Of a DNA stretch of 46,856 nt, positions 9,088-18,857 are shown in pieces. The stretch is from the NCBI GenBank assembly GCA_000482145.1, contig AUXH01000075.1:1-46856 (forward strand), read 5' to 3'. Below the pieces are notes generated by a model. It made no database searches. It had not been told where the DNA came from and was given only the letters and a program-made list of their open reading frames with translations. Source of the stretch: Strigomonas culicis (taxonomy: Eukaryota > Euglenozoa > Kinetoplastea > Trypanosomatida > Trypanosomatidae). Position 1 is the first letter of the stretch. Every line of letters begins with the position of its first letter. Made by a program: the position numbers and the translations under genes.

Positions 9088-9138
9088 AGAAGTATAGAAA
9101 AGCAATACTGTCGCAACATAATGACTCCGATCACTGCC

Positions 9139-10278
9139 TCAGTGGCCGTCATCCTCTCCGCTGTCTGAGGTGTCGATCTTGCCGTGTATTTCATAGAACA
9201 TCCTCAGCGCGGTCGCATCGTCCTTTGACGGCAGAAAGGGGCCCAGCGCGCCCACGCGAAGCGCCTTGGGAGAGTCCGGGCGCCGCGGCTGCTGCGGCGC
9301 GTCGTCCCGCTGCGCGCGCGGCGCCGCGGGCGTGGCCTTGAGCCACCCGCCGTCCGCCGCAGCCGCGTTGTCGACGGCAGGCGCCGCCTCCGGCCCCCTC
9401 GCGTCCGGCTCCGCGCCCTGCCGCAGCGCGGTGCTGCGCTCCGCCTCGCGCTCCACGAGGTACCGCTTGAGCTGCTGCACGTCGGCGAGACGCTGCTCCA
9501 GCGCGTCGTAGGCCTGCGCCAGCTGCGCGCCGGACGCCAGCGCGTCCGGCGGCGCGCCGTCCGGCCGACTCCGCGAGCGCAGCGGCCGCGGCGGCGACAG
9601 GTCCGCCGCCGCGCCAGCAGCGCCCGCGCCCAACGTCGCCACGCTGCCGGTGGCCGCGTGCGGGCTCCTCTCCTCTCGCGCACCGGTGCTCCGCGGCGCG
9701 CTGGCCACGGAGTCGGGGGGCGGCGCGCGCCGCTGCGGCCCCTGCGGCTGGCTGCGGCCGCTCTGCGCGGCGCGCGCGCCGGGCGCCGCACCCCTACCCG
9801 CTGTGAGGGTCTCCCACTGCGCCGTGTCGGCCGCGTGCGGCGCGGCGAGCCGCTGGAGCACCGCCGCCCACTGCGCCACCGTCGGCGCCGGCAGCCGCGA
9901 CGCGGCGGCGGGGCCGGCGGGGCTCGGCGAGGGACTGAACGCGAGGACGGACGGGGCGCTGCCTCCGTCGTCAATGGACAGGACGAGCACATCCCCCGCC
10001 GCGGCGCTGCTCCGCTGCACATCGACGCGGCAGATGGACGTCAGTGGAAAGGAGAAGCACAGCTCCGACAGCGGATCGTCCACCTCGCGCAGCTGTAACT
10101 CGCCGCCCGCGAGCGGCAGGCGCGCCGTGCTGCTCGGCCCCGCTACCAGCGTCACAAACACAGAGTAGCTCAGCCCTATCTCGTCTTGCAGGGTCATCGC
10201 CTGACCGCGCTTCAGCGCGCACAGGATGCTGTGATACGCGGCGAACTCCCGGAGGCCTAGATTAGGTTTGTCCGTCAT
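9139..10278 (-). CDS. Conserved-type hypothetical protein, function unknown
   Basis: 379 residues. Residues about 1-110 look folded: alternating hydrophobic segments that could be a small beta-rich domain. Residues about 110-340 are Ala/Pro/Arg/Ser-rich and probably disordered, with one charged helix near 245-280 containing a LADVQQLKRYL-type heptad pattern. The last 45 residues regain order (LGPFLPSKDDATALRMFYEIHGKID) and end in an acidic tail. This shape suggests a scaffold or adaptor, but I recognise no family. The start ATG at 10276-10278 has no in-frame ATG upstream. Third positions are strongly G/C, as in the neighbours, which supports real coding. Confidence 0.75.
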   Translation of the reverse strand: MTDKPNLGLREFAAYHSILCALKRGQAMTLQDEIGLSYSVFVTLVAGPSSTARLPLAGGELQLREVDDPLSELCFSFPLTSICRVDVQRSSAAAGDVLVLSIDDGGSAPSVLAFSPSPSPAGPAAASRLPAPTVAQWAAVLQRLAAPHAADTAQWETLTAGRGAAPGARAAQSGRSQPQGPQRRAPPPDSVASAPRSTGAREERSPHAATGSVATLGAGAAGAAADLSPPRPLRSRSRPDGAPPDALASGAQLAQAYDALEQRLADVQQLKRYLVEREAERSTALRQGAEPDARGPEAAPAVDNAAAADGGWLKATPAAPRAQRDDAPQQPRRPDSPKALRVGALGPFLPSKDDATALRMFYEIHGKIDTSDSGEDDGH

Positions 10279-10647
10279 GCTGCATAGAGCGCGAACTGGC
10301 GTAGTGGGAAATCTGAAGTGTGGTTTTGCGTGTCCTAGTGTGTCTTCTTTTCTTTTCCTTTTTCGTTACTTTAGTCCCAAAGAATGAAGCCAAGAATGAA
10401 GCCAGAGAGAAGCAGTGACGTTTGCGCAACAGAAATACTTCAACAGATGTATACAGGATGATGTTGCTCTCAGTTTACACAGGTGATGGCTCTTGGGTCA
10501 ATTCTTGGCAAATTGAATCCATTTTCTTTTTCTTCTTGTTGCCTTTTAACAAGTTTTCATAATGCATGTGAAAAAAAAAAAACAGAATAAGTGTACAACC
10601 GTTACCTTTGCACGCGGAAGACCGCTCACCGCAATACGGACAAGCCT
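10279..10647. other. Spacer between two unknown genes
   Basis: 369 bases, non-coding. It contains a purine-rich 5' leader for the left gene, a duplicated GAATGAAGCCA unit at about 10383-10404, and an A-run near 10571-10582. Nothing else seen. Confidence 0.6.
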
Positions 10648-11007
10648 CTACCCACGGAACGTGCGCCCCATCAAATGAAGAAACTCCTCCGAGACGTACG
10701 GCAGCACGTTGTACAGCAGAATGAGACGCTCCTTCACGAGCGCGACGACGTTCTGTGTCTGCAGCGCGGTCAGGTGCTGCGCCGCCACGCTCCACGTGGA
10801 CGGCTGCGAGGAGGCGAGAACATCGAGAAAGCGGTTCTCCTCCAACATGACCCGCATGGCCGCCTCGAGCTCCTGCGGCGACAGCCTGCGCTGGAGCGCC
10901 TCCACCTCTGCCGGCGACACACGCTGTATGTCTTGAACACTAACGCGCTTCAACTGCTCCTCCAACGTCACGGCAGGTCGGTTGTGTGACATCCCACAGT
11001 GGCGCAT
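10648..11007 (-). CDS. Small helical protein of unknown function
   Basis: 119 residues (114 if the second ATG at 10990-10992 is used). Nearly all of it is predicted helical from its heptad-like spacing of Leu, Val and Ile; no signal peptide or membrane span. I recognise no family. It sits alone between two splice signals. The first AG after the pyrimidine tract is at 10010-region equivalent 11010-11011, which leaves just two bases before the first ATG; the second in-frame ATG is therefore a serious alternative. High third-position GC and a clean start and stop support a real gene. Confidence 0.7.
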   Translation of the reverse strand: MRHCGMSHNRPAVTLEEQLKRVSVQDIQRVSPAEVEALQRRLSPQELEAAMRVMLEENRFLDVLASSQPSTWSVAAQHLTALQTQNVVALVKERLILLYNVLPYVSEEFLHLMGRTFRG

Positions 11008-11009
11008 TT

Positions 11010-11045
11010 CTTTTCAAGAGAGAGACAGGGAGAGAGAGAGAGAGA
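11010..11045 (-). promoter_or_regulatory. Trans-splice acceptor very close to a start codon
   Basis: A CT-repeat pyrimidine tract on the minus strand is followed by the first AG at 11010-11011, only two bases before the ATG at 11005-11007. Confidence 0.55.
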
Positions 11046-11285
11046 GGAGACGAGGATGAGGAGAAGAAAGGCTGTCACAAGGAACAGTACGTGCAGGGCT
11101 ATGCAGACACTGAATGCTAACGTGGGAAGTTCATCCCACCACTATATTGCACGCTACACTGCATCTGCCGATTTATCATTATGCTGTCCACTGGTGTACC
11201 ACCTTATCCTGTAAACAAAAAATAAGAGAATCGCAAAAGGCAAACAACGAATCCACCCAACACGCACTAACCTGCCGAACAAGCG

Positions 11286-13487
11286 TTAATCGTGTTCCTC
11301 TTCACTCTCACTGTAGTCGCCCGCAGACTCCAGCGACTGCCAGTCGTCCGAGTCGACCTCCTCGCTCGACAGCACGGCAAGCTGCTGCATCATGTCCATG
11401 AGCATGTCGTTCATCCGATCGCCGTCCTCCTCGTCCTGCTGCTCCAGCAGCTCCATCGGCACGGCCGCCGAGCCCTCGCCGGTGATGTCCTCGCGCCGCG
11501 CGATGACGAGCCGCAGGCACGTCTCCGGCCGCGGGGCGGCGTCCACCGGCGGCAGCGCCACGGCCGCCACGTCCGCCGCGCGTAGGCCGCTGCACAGCGC
11601 CTCGCGCACCAGCGCCGTCGGCTCCGTCGTCTTCCACATGTCGAGGTGCACCGCGATGAAGAGCTCCGCCACGCGCACGGTGTGCATCGCGGTGGTCTCG
11701 GCCTCGTCCGTCGTGCGCTCCTCCCGCGCGAGGTCGGCGGCGGCCACGACGTCGGCCGCGCGCTGGGCGATGTCGGCCCACCGCGGCGCGGCGGCGGACC
11801 CGCGGCAGATCGCCTCGACGCCCTGCAGCGCGCCCACGAGCTGGACCGCCGCGACGGGGTAGCGCACCATCGCCTCCGCGAGCCGCTGCGCGGGCGGCAC
11901 GCGCAGCGCCTCGCGGAGCAGCGCCGCCTCCAGCGGCGCCGCGCGGCTCAGCAGCGACGGTCTGCCTTCCGCCGCGCAGCAGGACGTGTCGCGGTTGAGG
12001 AAGTGGTGCGCCAGCGCGGCGCTGAAGGCGAAGTTCGGCACGTCCGCCAAGTACGCGGCGACCTGCTCCGCGGGCCACTGCGGCAGCGGCGGCGCGCCGT
12101 CCTCCGTCGCGGCCGGGTCCGTGCCCGCCGCCGCTGCCTGGCGGCGCAGCGCGTCCACCGTGAGCAGCCAGATCCACCGCTTGCAGCGCAGCGCCGCGTA
12201 GTCCATCGTCACGAGGCAGCCGCACGGGTCGCGGGGGTCGAGCGACAGCGTCATGCGCGCGAGCTCCCACGCGGCGCGGGTGCAGCCGCGGTGGAGGGCG
12301 ACCTGGATGCCGCGCTGCAGCGCGAGAAAGATGGGGCGGTTCGCGTCGTTGAACAGCAATAGGCGCTTGCGCCACGTGGCGGACAGCGGCACCTTCGACA
12401 GATACTCACCGACCGTGTAGAGCGCGACGTCGATCATCTCCCACGCCTTGTTCTTCACCCCCATTGTGTCGAAGGCCTGGCTCACCTGAAGGAGGATGGG
12501 GATGTGGTACACGCCGTACTCGGAGAGACACTGGATGAGGTGCTGCAGCGTCCCGTGGTGCTCCACGATGCTCGCCAGCGCGGCGAGCTCGCGCTGGTAC
12601 GCGCGGCTCTTCCAGTTGAGGTCGTAGAAGGTGGGCACCGTCTGCGACCGCTCCTCGTCGAACCGCAGCAGCTCCCGCCAGTGGAAGGGCGGCGGGCAGA
12701 CGCGCAGCGACACGCCGAGGTTGTTGAACGGCGGCCAGCGGTAGCGGTTCGGCGTCGCCAGCGCGTTGGGGCGGTAGCGGAAGTTGCGGTAGTGCTCGGG
12801 GAAGAGCGACGTGCTGCCGTTGTCCGCGACCTGGCCGTCGGGCCGGCGGTGCGGCGTCACGCCGTCCCCCACGTCCTCGACCGCGGTGACACCAAAGGTG
12901 CGGATGCGCTCCGTCCGCGTGTCGAGCCGCTCCGTGTCGCAGCGCAAGAGGTACTGAAGGAAGTCAATCGACTCCGCCACACTGCTCGGCTCCGTCTCAA
13001 CCTCCTCCGCCGCGCGCGCGCGGAGGGCTGCCTCCAACAGCAGGTCCTCCTCCGTCTCGCGCTGCTTCTTCTTTTTGTTTTGGTTGCGCCGCTTCAGCTT
13101 CTTGGCCTCCGCCGCAGCCGCAGCCGGTGCGGCCGACGGAGCGCTGTCGCCGGCGCTCGCCTCCTTCTTCTTGCCACCCTGCGCGTCACTTGGGCTCTTA
13201 TCTCTGTCGGCGACCGCGTCGGACGACCGCCCTTTGGCCAGATCGCCACTCACCGCGACGGGCTTCCTCTCTGGGCGCTTGTCGACGTCCTCGACCACCT
13301 CCTTCCCCTCCGTCTTGGCAGGCAGCACCGCTGCCTCCGCTCCATCCGCGGCCTTGGTGGTCTTCTTCTTCTTCTTGTCGCGCGGCTTCATCGTCGCCGA
13401 GTACGCCTCCTCTTCGCAGCAGAGGGCATCGGCGCCTGTGGACGCATCCACAAGATGCTGCAGGCGGCGCATTTGACGGCTCGACAT
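11286..13487 (-). CDS. TCF25/Rqc1 family protein
   Basis: 733 residues, close to yeast Rqc1 and human TCF25 in size. Yeast Rqc1 is a subunit of the ribosome quality control complex that handles stalled nascent chains on 60S subunits; TCF25 was also described as a transcriptional repressor. Residues 1-170 are charged and Lys-rich, with basic runs near 50 and 130. The conserved TCF25 domain spans about 215-600, with marks such as NRYRWPPFNNLG, FYDLNWKSRAYQREL, YGVYHIPILLQ and FNDANRPIF. The C-terminus is acidic. The open frame continues 41 codons upstream through translated pyrimidine tract; the acceptor AG at 13524-13525 places the start at the ATG 13485-13487, with a 36-nt leader. Confidence 0.9.
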   Translation of the reverse strand: MSSRQMRRLQHLVDASTGADALCCEEEAYSATMKPRDKKKKKTTKAADGAEAAVLPAKTEGKEVVEDVDKRPERKPVAVSGDLAKGRSSDAVADRDKSPSDAQGGKKKEASAGDSAPSAAPAAAAAEAKKLKRRNQNKKKKQRETEEDLLLEAALRARAAEEVETEPSSVAESIDFLQYLLRCDTERLDTRTERIRTFGVTAVEDVGDGVTPHRRPDGQVADNGSTSLFPEHYRNFRYRPNALATPNRYRWPPFNNLGVSLRVCPPPFHWRELLRFDEERSQTVPTFYDLNWKSRAYQRELAALASIVEHHGTLQHLIQCLSEYGVYHIPILLQVSQAFDTMGVKNKAWEMIDVALYTVGEYLSKVPLSATWRKRLLLFNDANRPIFLALQRGIQVALHRGCTRAAWELARMTLSLDPRDPCGCLVTMDYAALRCKRWIWLLTVDALRRQAAAAGTDPAATEDGAPPLPQWPAEQVAAYLADVPNFAFSAALAHHFLNRDTSCCAAEGRPSLLSRAAPLEAALLREALRVPPAQRLAEAMVRYPVAAVQLVGALQGVEAICRGSAAAPRWADIAQRAADVVAAADLAREERTTDEAETTAMHTVRVAELFIAVHLDMWKTTEPTALVREALCSGLRAADVAAVALPPVDAAPRPETCLRLVIARREDITGEGSAAVPMELLEQQDEEDGDRMNDMLMDMMQQLAVLSSEEVDSDDWQSLESAGDYSESEEEHD

Positions 13488-13857
13488 GGACGCGTATGAG
13501 GTTGTGTAATAGCGTAGCAGTAGCTGGAAAGAACAGACGGGGAGAAAGAAGCAGGACGGGTGCAATCGCGCGACATGAAATGGTCTACTTGACAAATGGA
13601 AATCGAGCACATATTGTAAAACAGCAACCGCAAGAGCAACGAGGGATATCCAGTATTGCTATACGCATATACACAGAAACGACTGACAATACATGCATAA
13701 AAAGAGAGCAAAGCGATTATACACAATCATCCCATCTAAAACAAAAACAGTAACCAGTCAAAACAAAAAGGTAGCTTCTTAGTATAAATATCTATACGTT
13801 ATGATCTATTGATAACATTGCATCTAGATTCTATGGTGTGCCGTACAACATGCGCTA
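13488..13857. other. Spacer between the coiled-coil gene and the TCF25 gene
   Basis: 370 bases with the TCF25 splice signals at the left end and an AT-rich 3' UTR portion. No gene recognised. Confidence 0.65.
13524..13560 (-). promoter_or_regulatory. Trans-splice acceptor of the TCF25 gene
   Basis: The minus strand reads as a C/T-rich tract ending in TTTCCAG, with AG at 13524-13525, 36 nt before the ATG. Confidence 0.7.
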
Positions 13858-16800
13858 CTAGCACGCGCCTGCCATACTGCTGAACATCGGCGGCCGCGCG
13901 GGGGAAACGCTCCCATCCACCGGGCCGCTCGCATAGCCCCTCGACGCGGACAGACCGCCGGTCGACGTAGAGCGCCGCTGCGCAAGGGACGGCGCCAACT
14001 TGCGCCCGGCGCTCGCACGATGGTGGGAGTCCGGCGCCGGGCTCCGCGAGGGCGCGCTGCGGAACGCGGAGGCGTGAGGCCCGCCGCCGTCACGATACAC
14101 GAAGGGACTCCTGCCTGCGAGCTGCGACGGGCTCCCGTCGGTCACCGAGCCGCCCGGCGCCTGGGCGAGCGGGGAGGCGTCTCTAGGGAACAGCGTGCGG
14201 CCCGCGGCGAGGCCGCCGTAGTAGTCATCGAACATCTCCTCGTACGCGTCGGCCGCGCTGCCACGGCTCTGCGGCGCTCGCTCCGCGGAGCCCGGCGGGG
14301 CTGGCGCCACGCCCGGCCCACCGGGCGCCAGCAGCGCATGGGCCGCGCCGGCTGCTCCCGCCTCCCGCGGGGGCGGCAGCGGGGGGGCTGGGGCAGTGCA
14401 CACCGCGCGCAGACGGGAGATCTCGAGCACGGCCCGCTGCACTGCCGCCACCACCTGCCGCCGCAGGCGCTTGGGCCGCAGCAGGCCTGTGGCCGCGTCG
14501 CGCGGGCCGCCGGTGAGGGATGCGAGCGCATCCACCGCGTCGCCCGCCGTGGGCGTCCGCGGCAGCGCGGCGAAGGGGGACGGCTCGGCGGAGGGCGCGT
14601 CGGTTGACCGGCCACCGCCATCGGCGCCGGCAGCACTGTCTGCCATGAAGGTGGGGTCGACCTCCGCCAGCAGCTCCGCGACGGCGCGCAGGGTCGTCTC
14701 CTCGCTGCCCTGCTGCAGCGAGTAGTCCGACAGCGTCTCTGAGAGCCGTCGCTTGTACTTGGTCACCTTCAGCTGACACTCCTCCGAGGTCTGTGCCAGC
14801 GCGGCGTTGGCCGCCTTCAGCTCGCGCACGTCCCTCTCGTGCTGGGACTGCATTGCCTCCTGCAGCGCGGTCAGCGACGCGATCGTCTCGCGCAGGTGGG
14901 ACAGCTCCGCCGCGCGGCCGCGCTCGTGCTCCTCCTGCCCGCTGCGCAGCAGCCGCAGCTGCTCCTGCGCCTCCCGCAGCTGCGCGAGCGCCGCCGCGCG
15001 CTCGCCCGTGGCCTTGCCAACCCGCTCCTCTAAGAGCTCCGTCGTGCGGGCGTGCTCGCCGCTCGCCTCCACAAGCCCGTTCAGTCGACTGTGGCACTCC
15101 ACCAAGTCGGCCTGGGCCTTCGCCAGCGCCGCGGTGGCATCGTCCGCTGACCGCTGCAGCCCCTCTAGTTGCGCGCGCGCTTCTTCCGATGCGGCGAGCT
15201 GCGACGCGGCGCCACGCAGCTCCTCCTCGCAGCGCTGGAGGCGGTCCGTCAGCTCCGCGCGCTGCGCCCGCTCCTGCTCCCTCTCCTTCGCTAGCTCCGT
15301 GAGCTGCCGCTCCGCCGACGCGAGCTGCACGCGCACCTGCTGCGCATGTCGCTCCATCGTCTCCAGGTCCTGCCCGCGCAGCTCGCACTCCGTGTGCTGC
15401 TCCTTGAGCTGCCTCTCCTTCTCACTGAGCTGCGCCTGGAGGTAGCGGCACGCATCCTCCAGCTTCCCGACCTGCTCCATGTGCTGCTCCTCCGCCTTGC
15501 CCCGCTTCGCAGACTCACCGCGGTGCGCCTGCGTGAGCCCCGAGCGCGCCTGCTGCCGGACGCGCCGCACGTTCTCGTCGATGTGCTGAATGAAGCGCAT
15601 GCAGTCGGTGAAGCCACGAGACAGCGCCTTGGCCTTCGCGTCCACCGCGGCCGTCGGGGCGGCTGCCGCCTTCGCTCCGGCGCCCTCGCCCGCGGGGCCC
15701 ACCGTGTGCGCACGCGCGACAGTCGCCCTCCCCAGTGGGCGGCGCTGCAGGGGCTCCACGCTGCGCGCGCGATGCCCGGCGTCCCGGCGCGGCGCGGCGC
15801 CGTCGTTCTCCTCGTCCGACAGCGTCAGCTCGCTCTCCGTCGTTTCGGACGCAGTGGACTCGGATACGTCATCATCGGGGATGAAGGGCTTCACCAACTT
15901 CGACGGAGCCCGCAGCGCGCTCCGCTTGTCCCTCAGCAGCCGCGCGCGCACATCCGCGTCCAGCTGGTGCAAAGCGCGCTGGCACTCCTGCAGCCGCTCC
16001 ATGAAGGTGTCCAAGGTCTCGTGCGCGAGGCGCGACGAGCGGCGCAGCTCTGTTCGCTCCTTCTCCAGAACGGTGATGCGGTACATTTTCTTGCGCATCT
16101 CCTCCGTCTGCTGCTGCGCGGCCTCCTCCATGCGGCGCAGCCGGTCGACCGACGCGGTCTCGCTCTCCCTCTGCTGCGCCTGCGCCCTCTCCTGCAGAGA
16201 CAGCCTCTGCTGCAGGCGCTGGATGGTCTCCTCCTTCTCGCGAAGCTCCGTCTCCATCAGCGCCATGCAGTCCCCGAGCTCCGTCATGCGGTCGCGGATC
16301 TCCTGCGTATCGTCGTCGAACTGATCGCGTGCCTCCCGCATGCTCTCCACCTCCGCCTCGAGCTCGTTGCGCTCCGCCTTGACCTGGGCCGCCTCCTCCG
16401 CGCGGCGCTGGGCCTCCGCGCGCAATGACTCGATGCTGCTCTCCAGCTCGACGCGGCGCGTGTCCCACTCCGCCTGCCGCCGCTCCCACATCTTCTGGTC
16501 CTGCAGAACCCGCTTCTGCGCGTCGGCGGAGTGGCAGAGCTCGACCGTGATGCGGCTCGCCTTCTCGCGCTCCTCGTGCAGCTCCTGCCGTACGCCCGCC
16601 GCGCTCTCCTGCAGCCGCTCGCACTGCGCCACCAGCTGCCGCAGCTGCGCCTGCAGCGCATCCCGCTCCGCCGAGACGGCCTCGTGCGTTTTCTGAAGCG
16701 CATCGAACCGGACGTTCTGCTGCGCCACCTCCGCGTCGACCTGCTCCAGAACGCGGGTCTCCTCCTCGTCGCGCTGCTTCTCGTAGCGTGCGATCGCCCG

Positions 16801-17526
16801 CTCCACGCGGGCGTCCACCTCCCTCCGCGTGAAGAGCGGCTCTCCGTCCGCGGACAAGTGCGAGGAGCCTGTCTCCGCGCCGTCAGCGCCTTCCCCCTCC
16901 GTCCCCTCCTCGTAGATGAACGTGTGCTCGGGTAGTGCCGAGTCGTCCGCTACGAACGGCGACAGCTCGCGCGCGTGCTCCACGTCGTCCAGCAAGCTGC
17001 GCTTGGTGGACGGCGGCGAGCTGAGGACTGTGTTGCTGATGCTCGTCTGCCGCTGCGGTCTCTGCGTCTGGGGAGGCAGATCCGTGTCGCTGCCTGCCGA
17101 GCGGTTTCGTCTACCTGCGGTCTTGGTCTTGCCGCCGCCGCCGCTCGTCGCTGCGGCCGCGGTGCCCGCACGGCTCCCGTGATTGGGCGACAGGAAGAGA
17201 AGCGCGCTTGGCTCCTCCGCAAGCATCTTGTTCTCAGGCCCGCGTACATGACGGACTGTCGCCTTGGCGCTCGGCCGCTGCGACGCAGCCGCGTAAGAAA
17301 CAGTGAATCTGCTCTCTGGGGAGGCAGGGGGCCTCGAAAAGGACACTTTGGGCGATTGGCTTTGCATGAGCGTTTGACGCGCCACAACACGTTCATTTTC
17401 CAAGTCGGGCGAAGCTGTGTCGAGAATACGCTCCAGCGCGGAGCGCACAACGCGACGGCTGCTGGACTTGGCAGACGATGTCGCAGCAGCTGTGGACCTT
17501 CCCGGGGTTTTGAAGTCGAGCGACAT
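13858..17526 (-). CDS. Large coiled-coil protein, probably cytoskeletal
   Basis: 1,222 residues. The N-terminal 215 residues are Ser/Pro/Arg-rich and probably disordered. Two long coiled-coil blocks follow (about 225-560 and 640-960), rich in Glu, Gln, Arg and Ala with clear heptads, separated by an acidic Ser/Thr/Glu hinge (about 575-600). The C-terminal 250 residues are again disordered and rich in Pro, Gly and Ser. No ATPase, kinesin or known domain motif is seen. In trypanosomatids such proteins commonly belong to the flagellum, basal body or cortical cytoskeleton, so that location is a guess by class only. The start ATG at 17524-17526 follows an acceptor AG at 17577-17578. Confidence 0.85.
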   Translation of the reverse strand: MSLDFKTPGRSTAAATSSAKSSSRRVVRSALERILDTASPDLENERVVARQTLMQSQSPKVSFSRPPASPESRFTVSYAAASQRPSAKATVRHVRGPENKMLAEEPSALLFLSPNHGSRAGTAAAATSGGGGKTKTAGRRNRSAGSDTDLPPQTQRPQRQTSISNTVLSSPPSTKRSLLDDVEHARELSPFVADDSALPEHTFIYEEGTEGEGADGAETGSSHLSADGEPLFTRREVDARVERAIARYEKQRDEEETRVLEQVDAEVAQQNVRFDALQKTHEAVSAERDALQAQLRQLVAQCERLQESAAGVRQELHEEREKASRITVELCHSADAQKRVLQDQKMWERRQAEWDTRRVELESSIESLRAEAQRRAEEAAQVKAERNELEAEVESMREARDQFDDDTQEIRDRMTELGDCMALMETELREKEETIQRLQQRLSLQERAQAQQRESETASVDRLRRMEEAAQQQTEEMRKKMYRITVLEKERTELRRSSRLAHETLDTFMERLQECQRALHQLDADVRARLLRDKRSALRAPSKLVKPFIPDDDVSESTASETTESELTLSDEENDGAAPRRDAGHRARSVEPLQRRPLGRATVARAHTVGPAGEGAGAKAAAAPTAAVDAKAKALSRGFTDCMRFIQHIDENVRRVRQQARSGLTQAHRGESAKRGKAEEQHMEQVGKLEDACRYLQAQLSEKERQLKEQHTECELRGQDLETMERHAQQVRVQLASAERQLTELAKEREQERAQRAELTDRLQRCEEELRGAASQLAASEEARAQLEGLQRSADDATAALAKAQADLVECHSRLNGLVEASGEHARTTELLEERVGKATGERAAALAQLREAQEQLRLLRSGQEEHERGRAAELSHLRETIASLTALQEAMQSQHERDVRELKAANAALAQTSEECQLKVTKYKRRLSETLSDYSLQQGSEETTLRAVAELLAEVDPTFMADSAAGADGGGRSTDAPSAEPSPFAALPRTPTAGDAVDALASLTGGPRDAATGLLRPKRLRRQVVAAVQRAVLEISRLRAVCTAPAPPLPPPREAGAAGAAHALLAPGGPGVAPAPPGSAERAPQSRGSAADAYEEMFDDYYGGLAAGRTLFPRDASPLAQAPGGSVTDGSPSQLAGRSPFVYRDGGGPHASAFRSAPSRSPAPDSHHRASAGRKLAPSLAQRRSTSTGGLSASRGYASGPVDGSVSPARPPMFSSMAGAC

Positions 17527-17888
17527 GCTGACTCTAACAATGGGTTTCTCTATCTATGCGTATATAATGCAGGGACCTGTTAGAGTTGAGGTCGAAGAGG
17601 CAGAAGGGGGGGGGAGAGGGAGAAAAAAACTCTTGTAGTTAATGATTCCGTACACGCACTTGACAGTACAGGAAAGCGGGAGAGGGAGCGATACCGTACT
17701 TCAAATCGAGAAAAGACATGTTCATATACAGGTACAAAAAGCCAGCAACGATGCGTTGCGTTAGTCCAGTCTAGCTGTGATTAGAGAGGGAAAAAATGTA
17801 CAAGCACAACTGAGCCATAACAGTAGTACAGAGAATAGGAAACAAGTACGACCGCCGACCTTGCGTCATTGCTCATACCGTGCCCTTC
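17527..17888. other. Spacer with splice signals of the large coiled-coil gene
   Basis: 362 bases. A pyrimidine tract on the minus strand (about 17595-17635, with a C-run) and AG at 17577-17578 serve the left gene; the rest is unremarkable 3' UTR. Confidence 0.65.
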
Positions 17889-18215
17889 CTACGCGCCATG
17901 AATTAGGCGAAGAACCTCATTTAACTCGTACACGTACAACTCTTCCATCTGCTGTCTAGCTTCCTCCTCCTTGTCTATCACCTTCTGCCGCTCGTCCTCC
18001 AACGCGACGCGCTGCTGCAGCCACAGCTTCTTGAACTGCGTCACGAACACGAGCTGGTCATCGATCTCCTCGACGAGCACGTCCAGCAGCTTCAGGCGCG
18101 CCTTCGCCTCCCGGCGCTCGGCCTCTATGCGCACTACATTCTCCGTCTTCAGCAAGTGCTGAAAGGAGATCTCCGCAGCCTGCTGCTTGGCCCGTGACAT
18201 GGGAAAGCCGCTCAT
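17889..18215 (-). CDS. Small coiled-coil protein, function unknown
   Basis: 108 residues, almost entirely one charged helix with heptad spacing from about residue 15 to 95 (Glu, Lys, Arg, Leu, Val). No signal, membrane segment or recognised motif. A second in-frame ATG at codon 6 is an alternative start. It lies between two much longer coiled-coil genes, which may be chance or may reflect a shared structural role; the sequence does not decide. Likely a subunit of a larger assembly. Confidence 0.75.
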   Translation of the reverse strand: MSGFPMSRAKQQAAEISFQHLLKTENVVRIEAERREAKARLKLLDVLVEEIDDQLVFVTQFKKLWLQQRVALEDERQKVIDKEEEARQQMEELYVYELNEVLRLIHGA

Positions 18216-18718
18216 GATGCTGTCTGAAAGCTAAATGTCGAAAAAGTGGTATAAATGCTCCGCAAGTAACACGTGATAGTATTCCAAAGTAGTAAATAAA
18301 AAAGGAAAGAGAGGAAGAGAGACAGAGAATGCACATGAGGCTCAAATAAACATTCACCACGGAAGCTCTACCCTATCCATCGTGTGTTCAAAAGAAAGGA
18401 GGTTCAGGTCCAGTGCGCGTTTATTGATAATTGGTAAGTTACAGTGGAAACAAATCTAAGATGTAGAAAAGGGCGAAAAAAGGGGTGCATCGTTTCAAAA
18501 AGGAAAAACGAACAGGATATATATATATATAGAAAAAAAAAAACAGAAAGGTGAAAAGGGGTAATAAAAAAAAAAATAACGTCATCAAAATGAGACCGTA
18601 TATCTGTAGTAGCATCTAGTATAACAAGGATAACAGGAGGGGTACAAAATACATGCAGCCTTTCCAAACAAAGATGGCTAGAAAACACTCTCTTCCACTC
18701 TCTTGCATTCCACCTCAT

Positions 18719-18759
<41 letters not shown>

Positions 18760-18857
18760 TGTGTAACGTGTAGGCATGCAACCTCACACACACAGCGACA
18801 TGTGCGGGTACGATTAGGGGTGACCCATGCACCGCCGCCGCCACGGCCGGCGCAGCG
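18216..18857. other. Spacer with a long CA/GT microsatellite
   Basis: 642 bases, mainly the 3' UTR of the 703-residue coiled-coil gene, with A-runs near 18532-18544 and 18567-18578, and the dinucleotide repeat at 18722-18756. Short minus-strand frames here are pyrimidine-rich translations. Confidence 0.7.
18722..18756. repeat. (CA)n microsatellite
   Basis: About 17 CA units on the plus strand, so a UG repeat in the RNA of the gene ending at 18858. Confidence 0.95.

Larger units (their letters stand above)
8615..9138. other. Spacer: acyltransferase splice signals and 3' UTR of the 379-residue gene
   Basis: 524 bases. A strong G-run on the plus strand (about 8641-8670, C-run in RNA) precedes the acyltransferase. 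Farther right are A-runs near 8989-9012 and a compound microsatellite at 9049-9087. No gene recognised. Confidence 0.7.

Noticed and set aside
11308..12375. 355-codon alternate minus-strand frame inside the TCF25 gene
   Set aside because: Arg/Ala/Gly-rich shadow frame; the TCF25 frame is supported by family motifs.
15346..16428. 360-codon plus-strand frame opposite the large coiled-coil gene
   Set aside because: Leu/Arg-rich mirror of Glu/Gln-rich coiled-coil codons, no domain, no splice signal on that strand.
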